Assembly: GCA_021325385.1 (NCBI GenBank)
Contig: JAJPHH010000158.1
Span: forward strand, 1 to 61,128
Length of the DNA: 61,128 nt
Reading direction: 5' to 3'
Source: Alphaproteobacteria bacterium
Lineage (GTDB): Bacteria > Pseudomonadota > Alphaproteobacteria > Rhizobiales > Beijerinckiaceae
Position numbers and translations under genes: made by a program. A model generated the notes under the pieces. The model did not search any database. It was not told where the DNA came from and saw only the letters and a program-made list of their open reading frames with translations. This document shows positions 19,316 to 28,457 of this stretch, one piece after another (position 1 is the first letter of the stretch; each line of letters starts with the position of its first letter).

Positions 19316-20473
19316 CTACGCATCGGCTGATTTTGCCGACTCGCAAAAATCCTGCGCCGTTTCGAACAAAATATCCGCCAGCGCATCGACGCTTCGCTCC
19401 TCGGCCCATTCCTCCGCCGCATGCGCGCCGCCGCCGTCGGCGCCGAACATGACGCAGGGGATTCCCGCCGCGGCGAGGATCGCGCAATCCGTCCAGAAGG
19501 GCTCGCCGCGCCAGGCCGGCGTTTGACCGAGCCGCGTCGCTGCGGCTTCGCGCAAAGTGGTGACGATCGGCTCGTTCTCCGCGATTTCGAAAGGCGGCCG
19601 GTCGAGGCCTGCGATCAGCTCCGCCTGGAACGCGGGGTCCGCCGCTTCGATTTCGGCGAGGATCGCCCGTATCTCCTCGGCGACGCTCGCGCCGGTCTCG
19701 CCCGGCGCGGTGCGGCGCTCGATCTTGATGCGGCATTCGGCGGGGTAACTCGACCATTCCTGGCCGCCCTCGATCAGCGAGGCGTGGACTGAGCCGGCGC
19801 CCAGCCGCGGATGGCGCGGATGCGCGCGCAGGCGTCGGTCCCACGCCTCCAGCGCCGTGAGGAACTTCCCCGCCTTGGCGATGGCGTCGACGCCCAGATC
19901 CGGCCGCGAGCCATGCGCGGCGCGGCCGCTGACGACGATCTCGCACCAGGCGAAGCCCTTATGGGCGATCGTCAATTCGAGATGGCTCGGCTCGGTAACG
20001 ATCGCGGCGTCGGCGCGGAAGCGCGCGACGACTTCTTCCGTGCCGAACGAAGCATGCTCCTCGTCGGCGACGCAGGCGACGATGACGTCGCCTTTGAGCC
20101 GCGCTTCTTTGGCGCGCGCCGCCGCGACCATCATCGCGGCGACGCCCGATTTCATGTCGAATGCGCCGCGGCCATAGAGACGGCCGTCGCGGCGAACAGG
20201 GTTCAACGGATCGCCATCGTACCCCGTAAGCCCGACGGTGTCGTAATGGCCATTGAACATCAGCGAGCGGCCGCCGCCTGCGCCCTGCGCGATCCCGACA
20301 ATGCTCGGCCGGCCAGGCCGCGCTTCGAGGCGATGGACCTCGAAGCCGCGCTCTTGAAGCCAGCCCGCGCAAAAATCGCCGATCGCCGCCTCGCCGGCCG
20401 CGCCGGGGACGAGGTCGGGATTGACCGAATCGATCGCGACGAGCTGGGCGAGCAGATCGACGGCTTCAGCCAT
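19316..20473 (-). CDS. M20-family metallopeptidase (ArgE/DapE-like deacylase)
   Basis: A 385-residue di-zinc amidohydrolase of the ArgE/DapE/ACY1 group. Zinc ligands and catalytic residues can be placed: His76 and Asp78 in NGHYDTV, the bridging aspartate near 106 in GRGAFDMKSG, the glutamate pair in ACVADEEHASFG near 138-139, and a C-terminal His in GADGGGAHAAEEW. The dimerisation lid begins at HKGFAWCEIVVSGRAAHGSRP. It likely removes an acyl group from an N-acyl amino acid. It overlaps the upstream lyase gene by eight bases, so the two enzymes probably work in one catabolic route. Confidence 0.88.
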   Translation of the reverse strand: MAEAVDLLAQLVAIDSVNPDLVPGAAGEAAIGDFCAGWLQERGFEVHRLEARPGRPSIVGIAQGAGGGRSLMFNGHYDTVGLTGYDGDPLNPVRRDGRLYGRGAFDMKSGVAAMMVAAARAKEARLKGDVIVACVADEEHASFGTEEVVARFRADAAIVTEPSHLELTIAHKGFAWCEIVVSGRAAHGSRPDLGVDAIAKAGKFLTALEAWDRRLRAHPRHPRLGAGSVHASLIEGGQEWSSYPAECRIKIERRTAPGETGASVAEEIRAILAEIEAADPAFQAELIAGLDRPPFEIAENEPIVTTLREAAATRLGQTPAWRGEPFWTDCAILAAAGIPCVMFGADGGGAHAAEEWAEERSVDALADILFETAQDFCESAKSADA

Positions 20474-21530
20474 GAGACGGCTCCATGTCGGAGAGGCGCG
20501 CTTCGGTCGCGATCAGCAGGACGCGGCTGGCGCGGTCGAGTGAGAGGCGCGCGGCGAGAGCCGGATCGGCGAGCGCGGCGCGCAAGCCGGCGAGGCCGGC
20601 TGCGCCGGACGGCGTCGTCCGCGGCCCGCCCTTGGCGGCGAGAAGACCGGGCGCAGCGAGCAAGTCCGTCTCGCTGACGGCGATCGCCTCGGCCCTGGCG
20701 CGCAGGAGAATGGCCAGCGCCGGCGCCGAGGCTTCGCCGCAGCTCAGCATCTCCGCCGACGTCTGCAAATCGCCCGGGGCGACGACGACGCGCCGCGCCT
20801 TCAGCGCCGCGCCGACGCAAGCGGCGTTCGCCGGCTCGACCACGACCAAGCGCCGCGGCGGCGCCAGCGCCGCCTGCAGCCCCGAAACCAGAGCCGCGGC
20901 GAGCCCGCCGACGCCGGCCTGAACGAAGAGATGGGTCGGCGCGGCGTGCGCGGCGAGCTGGCCGCGGATCTCCTCGGCGATGACGCCGTAGCCGGCCATC
21001 ACGTCGGCGACGACGGGATCGCCTTCCTCCGGGCTGGTGTCGGCGATCAGCAGATCGCCCGTTTCCTGCGCAGACGCCGCGGCGGCGCGGACCGCCTCGT
21101 CATAGGTCCCCGCCACGCGGACGACGTCCGCCCCTTTCGCCGCGATGCGGGCGAGCCGCGCCGGCGGGACGATGGCGGGCAGGAAGACCCGCGCCTTCGT
21201 CCGGGCGAGGCGCGCCGCGGCGGCGACGGCGAGGCCGTGGTTGCCGTCGCTGGCGCAAACCAAAGCCGGCAAAGGCGGCCGCTCGACGGAATGGTCGAGC
21301 AAGGAAATGGCCGGAGCGCCGACGGCCCGGGCGAGCGCCCTGAGACTCGCATAGACGCCGCCCAAAGCCTTGAAATTGCCGAGCGGCCGCCGCCCTTCAT
21401 CCTTGACCAGGACAGCGGCGACGCCGAGCGCCGCCGCGAGCGGCGGCAACGGCAAGAGCGGCGTCGGCTGATGCGCCAAGCTGAGTCGCAGCAGAGCGGA
21501 AGGGCTGTCGAGGTCGTTCGCTTCGATCAT
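20466..21530 (-). CDS. PLP-dependent fold II lyase, diaminopropionate ammonia-lyase / threonine dehydratase-like
   Basis: A 354-residue PLP enzyme. The Schiff-base lysine is Lys54 in GNFKALGG. The substrate loop ASDGNHGLAVA and the phosphate-binding VQAGVGGLAAA follow. The motif order, the early GNFKALGG and VVVEPANAAC suggest 2,3-diaminopropionate ammonia-lyase rather than biosynthetic threonine dehydratase, but the protein is shorter than typical enzymes of about 400 residues. It is the first gene of a two-gene unit with the M20 peptidase and is divergent from an Lrp-type regulator. Confidence 0.75.
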   Translation of the reverse strand: MIEANDLDSPSALLRLSLAHQPTPLLPLPPLAAALGVAAVLVKDEGRRPLGNFKALGGVYASLRALARAVGAPAISLLDHSVERPPLPALVCASDGNHGLAVAAAARLARTKARVFLPAIVPPARLARIAAKGADVVRVAGTYDEAVRAAAASAQETGDLLIADTSPEEGDPVVADVMAGYGVIAEEIRGQLAAHAAPTHLFVQAGVGGLAAALVSGLQAALAPPRRLVVVEPANAACVGAALKARRVVVAPGDLQTSAEMLSCGEASAPALAILLRARAEAIAVSETDLLAAPGLLAAKGGPRTTPSGAAGLAGLRAALADPALAARLSLDRASRVLLIATEARLSDMEPSHG

Positions 21531-21616
21531 GAGCGCGACGATAAAGCAGGAGGGGCGGCCGATTTCGGCGAAATCGGTTGCCTCAGCGCCTGTTTCAGGC
21601 GCAACTTGCCTGGACG

Positions 21617-22105
21617 ATGCCGGAATCCGTTCTCGACCAATTCGACCTTGCGCTGCTCGATCTCGTTCAGCGCAACAACCTGACGCCGGCCCGCGCGCTG
21701 GCCGAGCGCGTCGGCCTTTCCGAAAGCGCCGTGCTGCGGCGCTTGCGCCGCTTGCGACGCGAGAAAATCATCGCCGCCGACGTTTCAATCGTACGGCCCG
21801 CGGCGATCGGTCTGCCGCTAACGATCATCGCGCTCGCCTCGCTCGAGCGCGAAACCGCGCAAGCGCTGGACGCCTTCGTCCGCCGGATCAGAGTCCGTCC
21901 GGAAGTGCGACAATGCTGGTACGTGACCGGGGAATCGGATTGGGTGCTCGTGCTGCAGGTCGAATCGATGGCGAGCTACGAGGCGTTCACGCGCGAAATT
22001 TTCTTCGCCGATTCCAACGTGAAGAGCTTCAAGACGTTGGTCGTGATGCGCGAAGTGATCGGCGTGGCGCCTCTTCTCGCCCGAAAAGAGAGGAGCCGGA
22101 GGTGA
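21617..22105 (+). CDS. Lrp/AsnC-family transcriptional regulator
   Basis: A 162-residue regulator with an N-terminal helix-turn-helix (DLALLDLVQRNNLTPARALAERVGLSESAVLRRLRRLRREKII) and a C-terminal RAM ligand-binding domain containing GESDWVLVLQVESMASYEAF. The ATG at 21617 is preferred over the TTG at 21578. It is divergent from the lyase gene and probably controls the lyase/peptidase pair in response to an amino acid. Confidence 0.88.
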   Translation: MPESVLDQFDLALLDLVQRNNLTPARALAERVGLSESAVLRRLRRLRREKIIAADVSIVRPAAIGLPLTIIALASLERETAQALDAFVRRIRVRPEVRQCWYVTGESDWVLVLQVESMASYEAFTREIFFADSNVKSFKTLVVMREVIGVAPLLARKERSRR

Positions 22106-22204
22106 GGCGTACGGCGTCGAGAGCTTCGCTTGACTGCGTCCTTGGTTCTATTCCTCAAGCCCCGTACCCGTCGCCGCCGCCCGCCTCCGTCCGCAGTGCG
22201 GCTT

Positions 22205-23497
22205 CTAAGGCCTCGTTTGCCCGTCGCCATGCACCCTGTATTTGAACGTGCAGAGCTGCTCCAGCCCGACCGGCCCGCGCGCATGCATGCGTCCCGTCGC
22301 GATGCCGATCTCGCCGCCGAAACCGAATTCGCCGCCGTCGGCGAATTGGGTCGAAGCGTTGTGCAGGACGATGGCGGAATCGACCTCTTTGAGGAACCGC
22401 TCGGCCGCCTGGTGGTCCTCCGTCAGGATGCAATCGGTGTGATGCGAGCCGTAGGTCTCGATGTGTTCGATAGCGGCGTCGAGCCCGTCGACCACTTTCG
22501 CCGCGATGATCGCGTCAAGGTATTCCGTCCGCCAATCCTCCTCGCTCGCTTTCGTGACGCGCGGATCGGCGTCCATGGCGGCGGCGTCGCCGCGCACGGC
22601 GCAGCCGTTGTCGAGCAGCGCCTTGACCAGGGGCGCAAGATGGGTCGAAGCGCAAGCCTTGTCGACGAGCAGCTTCTCGGCCGCGCCGCAAACGCCAGTG
22701 CGCCGCATTTTCGAATTGATCAGGACAGCCCTTGCCTTGCCGAGATCGGCGGCGCGATCGACATAGACATGCACGATCCCTTCGAGATGGGCGAAGACCG
22801 GCACCCGCGCCTCGCTCTGCACGCGCTCGACCAGGCTCCTGCCGCCGCGCGGCACGATCACGTCGAGCGCGCCGCCGAGGCCGGCGAGCATTTCGGCGAC
22901 CGCCTCGCGCGCGGCCGAGGGCGCCGCCGAAATCGCCGCTTCCGGCAGGCGCGCAGCCTTAAGTCCGTCGACGAGACAGGCCCGGATCGCGGCGGAGGAG
23001 TGAAAACTGTCGGAGCCGCCGCGCAGCACGGCCGCGTTGCCAGATTTCAAGCACAGCGCGCCGGCGTCGGCGGTGACGTTCGGCCGGCTCTCATAGATGA
23101 CGCCGACGACGCCGAGCGGCGTCGCGACCCGCTCGATGACAAGGCCGTTCGGCCGCTCGAACCGCGCCAGAACGCAGCCGACCGGATCCGGCAAAGCGGC
23201 GATCTCTTCGAGCCCGCGCGCCATCGCCTCAATGCGCTTTTCGTCCAGCATCAGCCGATCGAGAAAAGCCGAAGCGACGCCGCGCGCCTTGGCGGCGGCG
23301 ACGTCGCGCGCATTGGCGGCGAGAATGTCGGCCGCCTTGCCGCGCAGCGACCCGGCGGCGGCGACGAGGGCGCGGTCCTTCTGCGCGCGCGGAGCGTTGG
23401 CGAGGACGCGGGCGGCCCGGCGCGCTTCCGCGCCGATCGCGCGCATCGCCGCGCCGACGTCTTCGGACGCATGCGCGACAGGTCGAAGGGAGGTCAT
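22205..23497 (-). CDS. proA: Gamma-glutamyl phosphate reductase
   Basis: A 430-residue NADPH-dependent reductase for the second step of proline synthesis, converting glutamyl 5-phosphate to the semialdehyde. Family motifs are [19 protein letters not shown], the catalytic-cysteine region [13 protein letters not shown] near residue 270, and [20 protein letters not shown] near the end. The start [11 protein letters not shown] at 23497 is preferred; an in-frame extension of 15 residues upstream lacks family support. proB, often the partner, is not in the window. Confidence 0.95.
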   Translation of the reverse strand: MTSLRPVAHASEDVGAAMRAIGAEARRAARVLANAPRAQKDRALVAAAGSLRGKAADILAANARDVAAAKARGVASAFLDRLMLDEKRIEAMARGLEEIAALPDPVGCVLARFERPNGLVIERVATPLGVVGVIYESRPNVTADAGALCLKSGNAAVLRGGSDSFHSSAAIRACLVDGLKAARLPEAAISAAPSAAREAVAEMLAGLGGALDVIVPRGGRSLVERVQSEARVPVFAHLEGIVHVYVDRAADLGKARAVLINSKMRRTGVCGAAEKLLVDKACASTHLAPLVKALLDNGCAVRGDAAAMDADPRVTKASEEDWRTEYLDAIIAAKVVDGLDAAIEHIETYGSHHTDCILTEDHQAAERFLKEVDSAIVLHNASTQFADGGEFGFGGEIGIATGRMHARGPVGLEQLCTFKYRVHGDGQTRP

Positions 23498-23603
23498 TTT
23501 TGTCTCTTTGACAAGCTTAACGATCGGCGCGCCGTTTAGCACGTCCGCTCGCGCAGACCCAAATCAGCGCCGGGCGCACAAGCGAGGGCGGCAAAAGCCG
23601 GAG

Positions 23604-24155
23604 TCAATAGCCGTCGGGCGGCTCGAGATCCCATCCCGGAAACGCCTTGAGACCATATTCCGGGGCGCTGTCCAGGTCCAATTCGTCCGGCGAGTCTTGG
23701 CGATGCCGGCGCACGATGCGCATCGCGGCGCCGCCGATGTCGCCGTGAATATGGATCGTCGCGCCTTCGGACCGAACCATATCGTACAAGACAGCAGCGT
23801 TTCCCGGCGCCAGGCGCACGCAGCCATGCGACGCCGGCTGTCCCAACGAGCCGACGGCGTTGGTGCCATGGATCGCATAGTCAGGCAAAAAGAAGATCGA
23901 ATGCGGCATCGGCGCATTGTCGTATTTGAGCGAATGGACCATTGGATAGAGCGCGATCGGCCGGAAATCGCCGTCCGGCGTCACATGACCCTTGCGGCCG
24001 GAAGAGATGGGCCAATCGTACTCTTCGCCCGAATCCGAGGCGACGTGCATGCGTTGCGCCGAAAGATCGATATCGATGCGGACCACGGCCCCCGCCCCCG
24101 CAGGCGAAAGAAAAGCCGCGCCAGCGAGCGCGAGGAGCGACAGGACACGACGCAT
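23604..24155 (-). CDS. L,D-transpeptidase (YkuD domain), exported
   Basis: A 183-residue periplasmic protein with a signal peptide (LLALAGAAFLSPAGAGA). The YkuD active site is complete: His96-Gly in IHGTNAVG and SHGCVRL at 109-115, with the catalytic Cys112. Such enzymes make 3-3 peptidoglycan cross-links or attach proteins to the wall. The domain is short, with no LysM or PG-binding module. It lies alone between proA and the cyclopropane synthase gene. Confidence 0.9.
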   Translation of the reverse strand: MRRVLSLLALAGAAFLSPAGAGAVVRIDIDLSAQRMHVASDSGEEYDWPISSGRKGHVTPDGDFRPIALYPMVHSLKYDNAPMPHSIFFLPDYAIHGTNAVGSLGQPASHGCVRLAPGNAAVLYDMVRSEGATIHIHGDIGGAAMRIVRRHRQDSPDELDLDSAPEYGLKAFPGWDLEPPDGY

Positions 24156-24280
24156 GAGACGCTCTTAACAAGTCCACCGACGCCGCCGCTCAAACTGGCG
24201 GGCCCTCGCGATAAAATCAAGCAAGACGGCCGAAAGTTGCGCGGTAACGCTAATTGTTGGGCGGCCGCCCGCGCCGATCG

Positions 24281-25489
24281 TCACGCGCTCGCCTGGCGAT
24301 CCGCATCGGTCATATAGTCGCGGGTCAGCGGGGCGGCGTCGATCTCGCGCGTCAATTGCGCCTGGAGCACCATGAAGCCGCCATGGCGGAAGCTGGTCTC
24401 GCTCGCCGCGAGATAGAATTCCCACATCCGAAAGAAACGGTCGTCATAGAGATCGGCGAGTGAAGCGCGATTGGCGAGGAAGCGCTGGCGCCAATGGCGC
24501 AGCGTCTCGGCGTAATGCAGGCGCAGCACTTCAAGATCGCTGAGCCAAAGGCCGCTGCGCTCGATGACCGGCGCGACTTCAGAGAGAGCCGGAATATAAC
24601 CGCCGGGGAAAATATGCCGCCTGATCCAGGCGCTGGTCAGGCCCGGGCCGCGCATGCGGCCAATCGCATGGAGCAGCGCGACGCCATTTTGATCGAGCAG
24701 CCGCGCCAGCGTGGCGAAGAATGTCGGATATTGCGGCTTGCCGACATGCTCGAACATGCCGACCGACACAATGCGGTCGAACTTGCCTTGCAGCGCGCGA
24801 TAATCGGCGAGTTCGAAGCGCACGCGGTTGTCGAGCCCCGCCTCTCGCGCGCGTCGCCGCGCCACGTCGAGTTGTTCGCGCGACAAGGTGACGCCGAGCA
24901 CCTCGACCTCGGCGCTGCGCGCCAGGTGCAGCGCGAGGCCGCCGAAGCCGCAGCCGATGTCGAGCACGCGCTGGCCGGCTTTCAGCAGCAGCTTGCCGGC
25001 GATGTGCCGGCGCTTCGCCGCCTGCGCTTCGTCGAGCGTCATGTCCGGCCGGGCGAAATAGGCGCAGGAATATTGCAGGTCGCTGTCGAGGAAGGAGCGA
25101 TAGAGCCGCTCGGAAAAATCATAGTGGCGCTGGACGTTGCGCTTGGCGGAGCGCTGCGAGTTGTGTTGCTGCAGCAGGGCCAAGGGCCCGCGCGTCAGCG
25201 CTTCGAGGAAGCCCGCCGGCCGTTGCCGGAGCGCGACATTGCGGCCAAGCAGATCGAGCAAATCGAAGACGCTCCCCTCCTCCAGCGCGAGCTCGCCGTT
25301 CATATAGGCTTCGCCGAGATAGAGATGCGGATGCGCGGCGATCTTCGCCGCGGCGAGGAAGGACCGCAGCCGAACGACGACTTTCGGCGCCGGCGCGGCG
25401 ACGTCACCAAAGTGCGAGACCGCCCCGTTCGGCCAGACGATCGACAGTCGGCCGATCCTGATGAGGCGATCGAGCTTTGATTTCAACAT
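24281..25489 (-). CDS. cfa: Cyclopropane-fatty-acyl-phospholipid synthase family methyltransferase
   Basis: A 402-residue SAM-dependent enzyme. An N-terminal domain of about 110 residues precedes the catalytic part, which begins QRHYDFSERLYRSFLDSDLQYSCAYF. The SAM-binding motif VLDIGCGFGGLALHLA is at residues 175-190. The carbonate/lipid-binding Tyr and Glu of the family fit LYDDRFFRMWEFYLAASE near the C-terminus. It probably adds a methylene to membrane phospholipid acyl chains. Other family members methylate fatty acids differently, so the product is not certain. Confidence 0.88.
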   Translation of the reverse strand: MLKSKLDRLIRIGRLSIVWPNGAVSHFGDVAAPAPKVVVRLRSFLAAAKIAAHPHLYLGEAYMNGELALEEGSVFDLLDLLGRNVALRQRPAGFLEALTRGPLALLQQHNSQRSAKRNVQRHYDFSERLYRSFLDSDLQYSCAYFARPDMTLDEAQAAKRRHIAGKLLLKAGQRVLDIGCGFGGLALHLARSAEVEVLGVTLSREQLDVARRRAREAGLDNRVRFELADYRALQGKFDRIVSVGMFEHVGKPQYPTFFATLARLLDQNGVALLHAIGRMRGPGLTSAWIRRHIFPGGYIPALSEVAPVIERSGLWLSDLEVLRLHYAETLRHWRQRFLANRASLADLYDDRFFRMWEFYLAASETSFRHGGFMVLQAQLTREIDAAPLTRDYMTDADRQASA

Positions 25490-25854
25490 GAAAGCGTCTC
25501 GACGGCTCGCGCTCCCACTCGCGGCCCTTGGCGCCCAGGCGTCGCGCGGCGGAAGGTTCCCTCAGCGAAGCGCAAGGCGCGACGACCGCCCGACGACCTT
25601 CGCCGCCGTCGCTGTAAGGATGGGCAGATGCGGCGCGCCTCCGCTTTGAATGATTTCGTAGATTTCGGCGAGCGCGGCGATCCGATGATCGCGATCGGGC
25701 CCAAGATGTTTGACCTCCTCGTCGGCCGGCGAAGAATTCCGGCGTCTCAAACGACGCACCGTGCGCAAGGTTCTGGGCGGAGCGGCGCATTGTTGGCAAT
25801 TCCGGGCAATGGGATGCTTTCGCTCGGGTCGGCCTCGCCTTTCTCAACGCCGGT
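25490..25854. other. Intergenic region with no convincing gene
   Basis: No gene with a ribosome site and recognisable motif was found. A minus-strand frame at 25562-25768 would encode 68 residues including AEIYEIIQSGGAPHLPILT, which looks protein-like but matches no family I recognise and has no obvious start signal. It could be a small unknown gene or a remnant. Confidence 0.3.
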
Positions 25855-26460
25855 TCAGGCGCCCGTTTGCATTTGCTCTGCGCTATTTTGCGGCGTGAAC
25901 CGGTAGTGGATCAGGTCCATGACGACGGCTTCACTGCGTGTCCGATTTCGATAGCCGTGGCGACGGTCGGCCGGGAATCTCAGCGACTGCCCCTTCTTGA
26001 GCCGCCGCCACTCCTCTTTGGCCAGCAATTCGACCTCGCCGCGCAGGACAGTCACATGCTCCACGACGCCAACGTCGTGCGGCTCTGAAATGCTCTCGAA
26101 GCCGGGCGCGAAGGTCAACTCGTAAAGCTCGAAACCAAATCGCGACTCGTAGGGGAATAGGAGAGCCCGCTGCATTCCTTCCTCGGAAGGACGGACGCGA
26201 AGTTCGCCGGCGTCTCGCAAAAGCAAGACATCGTCATCCCCACGAACAGGCTTCTCCAGCAGAGCGGACATCGGCACCCGGAGGCCCGTTGCGATCTTCC
26301 AAAGCGTTGCGACGGTCGGCGAAGATTCGCCGCGCTCGATCTGCCCGAGCATCGCCTTGCTGACGCCAGTCCGCGCAGCCGCTTCATCGAGGCTCCATCC
26401 AAGGTCGCGCCTGATCGACTTGAGCAACGTCGACGTCTCGACAGGGCTGACGGACTTCAC
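25855..26460 (-). CDS. XRE-family regulator with C-terminal cupin sensor domain
   Basis: A 201-residue regulator. The Cro/CI-type helix-turn-helix at about residues 12-65 includes LGWSLDEAAARTGVSKAMLGQIERGESSPTVATLWKIA. The C-terminal cupin (about 110-190) has PHDVGVVEHVTVLRGEVEL and a later FPADRRHGYRN. Such proteins sense a small molecule and repress adjacent metabolic genes. It is divergent from a PLP-dependent dehydratase-like gene, across three copies of a 16-bp palindrome that is the likely operator. Confidence 0.9.
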   Translation of the reverse strand: MKSVSPVETSTLLKSIRRDLGWSLDEAAARTGVSKAMLGQIERGESSPTVATLWKIATGLRVPMSALLEKPVRGDDDVLLLRDAGELRVRPSEEGMQRALLFPYESRFGFELYELTFAPGFESISEPHDVGVVEHVTVLRGEVELLAKEEWRRLKKGQSLRFPADRRHGYRNRTRSEAVVMDLIHYRFTPQNSAEQMQTGA

Positions 26461-26479
26461 TGGCGGCGACCTCGACGAT

Positions 26480-26538
26480 GTGCGCTATAGCGAGGTGTGC
26501 GCTATAGCGCACATCGCGAAGTGTGCGCTATAACGCAC
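26480..26538. promoter_or_regulatory. Three copies of palindrome GTGCGCTATAGCGCAC, putative XRE-cupin operator
   Basis: Copies start at 26480 (13 of 16 bases before diverging), 26497 (perfect palindrome) and 26523 (one mismatch, TATAACGCAC). Starts are 17 and 26 bases apart. They fill the spacer between the divergent regulator and dehydratase genes; the last copy ends four bases before the dehydratase start codon, so binding would block its transcription or translation initiation region. Confidence 0.75.
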
Positions 26539-26542
26539 GCAG

Positions 26543-27586
26543 ATGCAACCCGCCATCATTCCGGATCATCGCCCGATGCAGCCTGTCAGCGGAAGCCCTG
26601 TGGAACGCGTCAAAGCCGAGCAGCCGGCCACCAGGCTCGATCTCGGGCGCATTCTGAACGCGCGACAACAGATTTCGCGAGTGTTTCGCGAGACGCCGCA
26701 ATTCGACTGTCCGGCCATAGGAAACGCGCTTGGTTGCGAATTCGTCATCAAACTGGAGACCGCGAATCCGATCCGATGCTTCAAAGGTCGCGGCGCCGAG
26801 GTCGTAGCCTCGCGTCTCGCCAGGGGTTCGGGTCCCAAAGCTGCGGTCTGCGCCAGCGCCGGCAATTTCGGGCAGGCGCTCGCCTATAGCGGGCGGGCGC
26901 GCGGCGTCGGCGTCACAGTGGTGGCGAGCGCAAGCGCCAATGCGGCAAAAATCGAGCGAATTCGTCAGCTCGGCGCAGCGGTCGAACTGGTCGACGGCGA
27001 CATCGAGCACGCGCGTGAGCGCGCCCGAGAGATCGCGGCGCGCGGCGATGCGCTTCTCGTCGAGGACAGCGAATGCCTCGACACGTGCGAAGGCGCGGGC
27101 ACGATCGGCCTCGAGCTCCTCGACGGGTCCGATCGCATCGATACGATCCTGCTCGCGCTGGGCGGCGGCGCTCTGGCCACCGGCGTGGGGCATGTCTTCA
27201 AAACCTTGTCGCCGAAGACGGACGTCGTCTGTGTCCAACCAAGGGGAGCGCCGGCGATGGCCATGTCATGGCGAGCGCGATCGATCGTAACCACCGAGCG
27301 CACTGACACGATCGCCGACGGCGTCGCAGGCCGATTTCCCATTCCAGCGGTTCTCGGCGACCTCTTGGCCGTCGCAGACCACGTTCCGTTGGTCGAAGAG
27401 GAGAGCATCGTCGCGGCGATGCGAATGCTCTATCGGCGCGCCGGCCTCGTCGTTGAGCCTTCCGCCGCCCTCGGCCTCGCGGCGGTCTTGGAAGACCCGT
27501 CCCGTTACCGCGGCAAACGCGTAGTCACTGTGATCTGCGGTTCGAACGTTTTATTCGATTCGTTCAGGACGTGGATGCAAGAGTAG
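26543..27586 (+). CDS. PLP-dependent threonine/serine dehydratase-like enzyme
   Basis: A 347-residue fold-type II PLP enzyme. The Schiff-base lysine is Lys81 in CFKGRGAE. CASAGNFGQALAY is the substrate-carboxylate loop and LALGGGALATGVG binds the PLP phosphate. The end, VVTVICGSN, is typical of serine/threonine dehydratases and racemases. No ACT regulatory domain is present, pointing to a catabolic enzyme. The start is uncertain: the first ATG leaves the operator only four bases away, and a second ATG occurs at codon 12. It should be controlled by the divergent XRE-cupin regulator. Confidence 0.8.
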   Translation: MQPAIIPDHRPMQPVSGSPVERVKAEQPATRLDLGRILNARQQISRVFRETPQFDCPAIGNALGCEFVIKLETANPIRCFKGRGAEVVASRLARGSGPKAAVCASAGNFGQALAYSGRARGVGVTVVASASANAAKIERIRQLGAAVELVDGDIEHARERAREIAARGDALLVEDSECLDTCEGAGTIGLELLDGSDRIDTILLALGGGALATGVGHVFKTLSPKTDVVCVQPRGAPAMAMSWRARSIVTTERTDTIADGVAGRFPIPAVLGDLLAVADHVPLVEEESIVAAMRMLYRRAGLVVEPSAALGLAAVLEDPSRYRGKRVVTVICGSNVLFDSFRTWMQE

Positions 27587-27639
27587 GCGAAGCGCGCTGC
27601 GGGGCGCGCGGACTCTCCCCAAACTCCGGCCGCCGGGCG

Positions 27640-28437
27640 CTATCGGACGCTCTTGCCAGCCCCCCGCGCCGCCTGCGCCCGCCAGGCGCTGTCGGCGCGC
27701 ACCGTATGCGCGTCGTCCTGGCAGGCGATGACGATCAGCGTGACATTGTCGCTCGCGCCGCGCTCCAGAGTCAGATCGAGAAGATCGGCGCAGGCTTGCT
27801 GCGGGGCCTTATCGCCGAGCGCGACGGCGATCTCCGCGTCTTCGACATGATTGGTCAACCCGTCGCTGCACAGAAGGAAACGATCGCCGGCTACGACCTG
27901 GCCCTCGCCCAATTCAATTTCCGCCTCCACGGCGACGCCGATGGCGCGGGTAACGACGTTGCGGCGCGGCCAAGCCTTGGCTTCTTCGGCGTCAATGAGA
28001 CCGCGGTCGATCAGATCCTGCACTTCGGAATGATCGTGCGAAATCTGTCTCATCTTGCCGCTGCGCCAGAGATAGATTCGGCTGTCGCCGCACCAGAGAC
28101 ACGCATAATGCGGCGGGCGAATGAGGATCGCGGCGAGCGTCGCTCCGATCGCGCCCAAGCCTCTGCCGCGAGCGAAAGCGCGCAACTCGGAATTGGCGCG
28201 GATGATGCGGCGCTCGAACTGAGCGAGCAGTTCGGCCGCGGTGTCGGCGCGCTTGATCGAATCGAGCGCGGCGATGATCGCCTTGCTGGCGACGTCGCCC
28301 GCCCCGTGGCCGCCCATGCCGTCGGCGACGGCCCAGAGGCCGATATCCGGCCGCGCCAACAGATTGTCCTCGTTCACGGTCCGCACCCGGCCGACATGGG
28401 TCAAGGCGGCGGTCTCGAAGACGAGGCGGTCGGACAT
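27640..28437 (-). CDS. pppA: PP2C-family protein serine/threonine phosphatase, T6SS-associated
   Basis: A 265-residue phosphatase. Metal-binding motifs of the PP2C/Stp family are intact: RTVNEDNLL, AVADGMGGHGAGDVAS, GDSRIYLWR, LCSDGLTNHV and GASDNVTLIV. In the post-translational control circuit of some T6SSs, PppA removes the phosphate that the kinase PpkA places on the FHA protein, switching secretion off. It is the last gene of the imp-type segment, 20 bases after tagF. No PpkA kinase gene is present in the window. In Agrobacterium the TagF and PppA parts are fused; here they are separate. Confidence 0.88.
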   Translation of the reverse strand: MSDRLVFETAALTHVGRVRTVNEDNLLARPDIGLWAVADGMGGHGAGDVASKAIIAALDSIKRADTAAELLAQFERRIIRANSELRAFARGRGLGAIGATLAAILIRPPHYACLWCGDSRIYLWRSGKMRQISHDHSEVQDLIDRGLIDAEEAKAWPRRNVVTRAIGVAVEAEIELGEGQVVAGDRFLLCSDGLTNHVEDAEIAVALGDKAPQQACADLLDLTLERGASDNVTLIVIACQDDAHTVRADSAWRAQAARGAGKSVR

Positions 28438-28457
28438 CGCTTCAACCCCCCGTTAAG

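Noticed and set aside
26480-26538. CRISPR-like array
   Set aside because: Only three 16-bp palindromes with unequal short gaps and no cas genes; better explained as operators.
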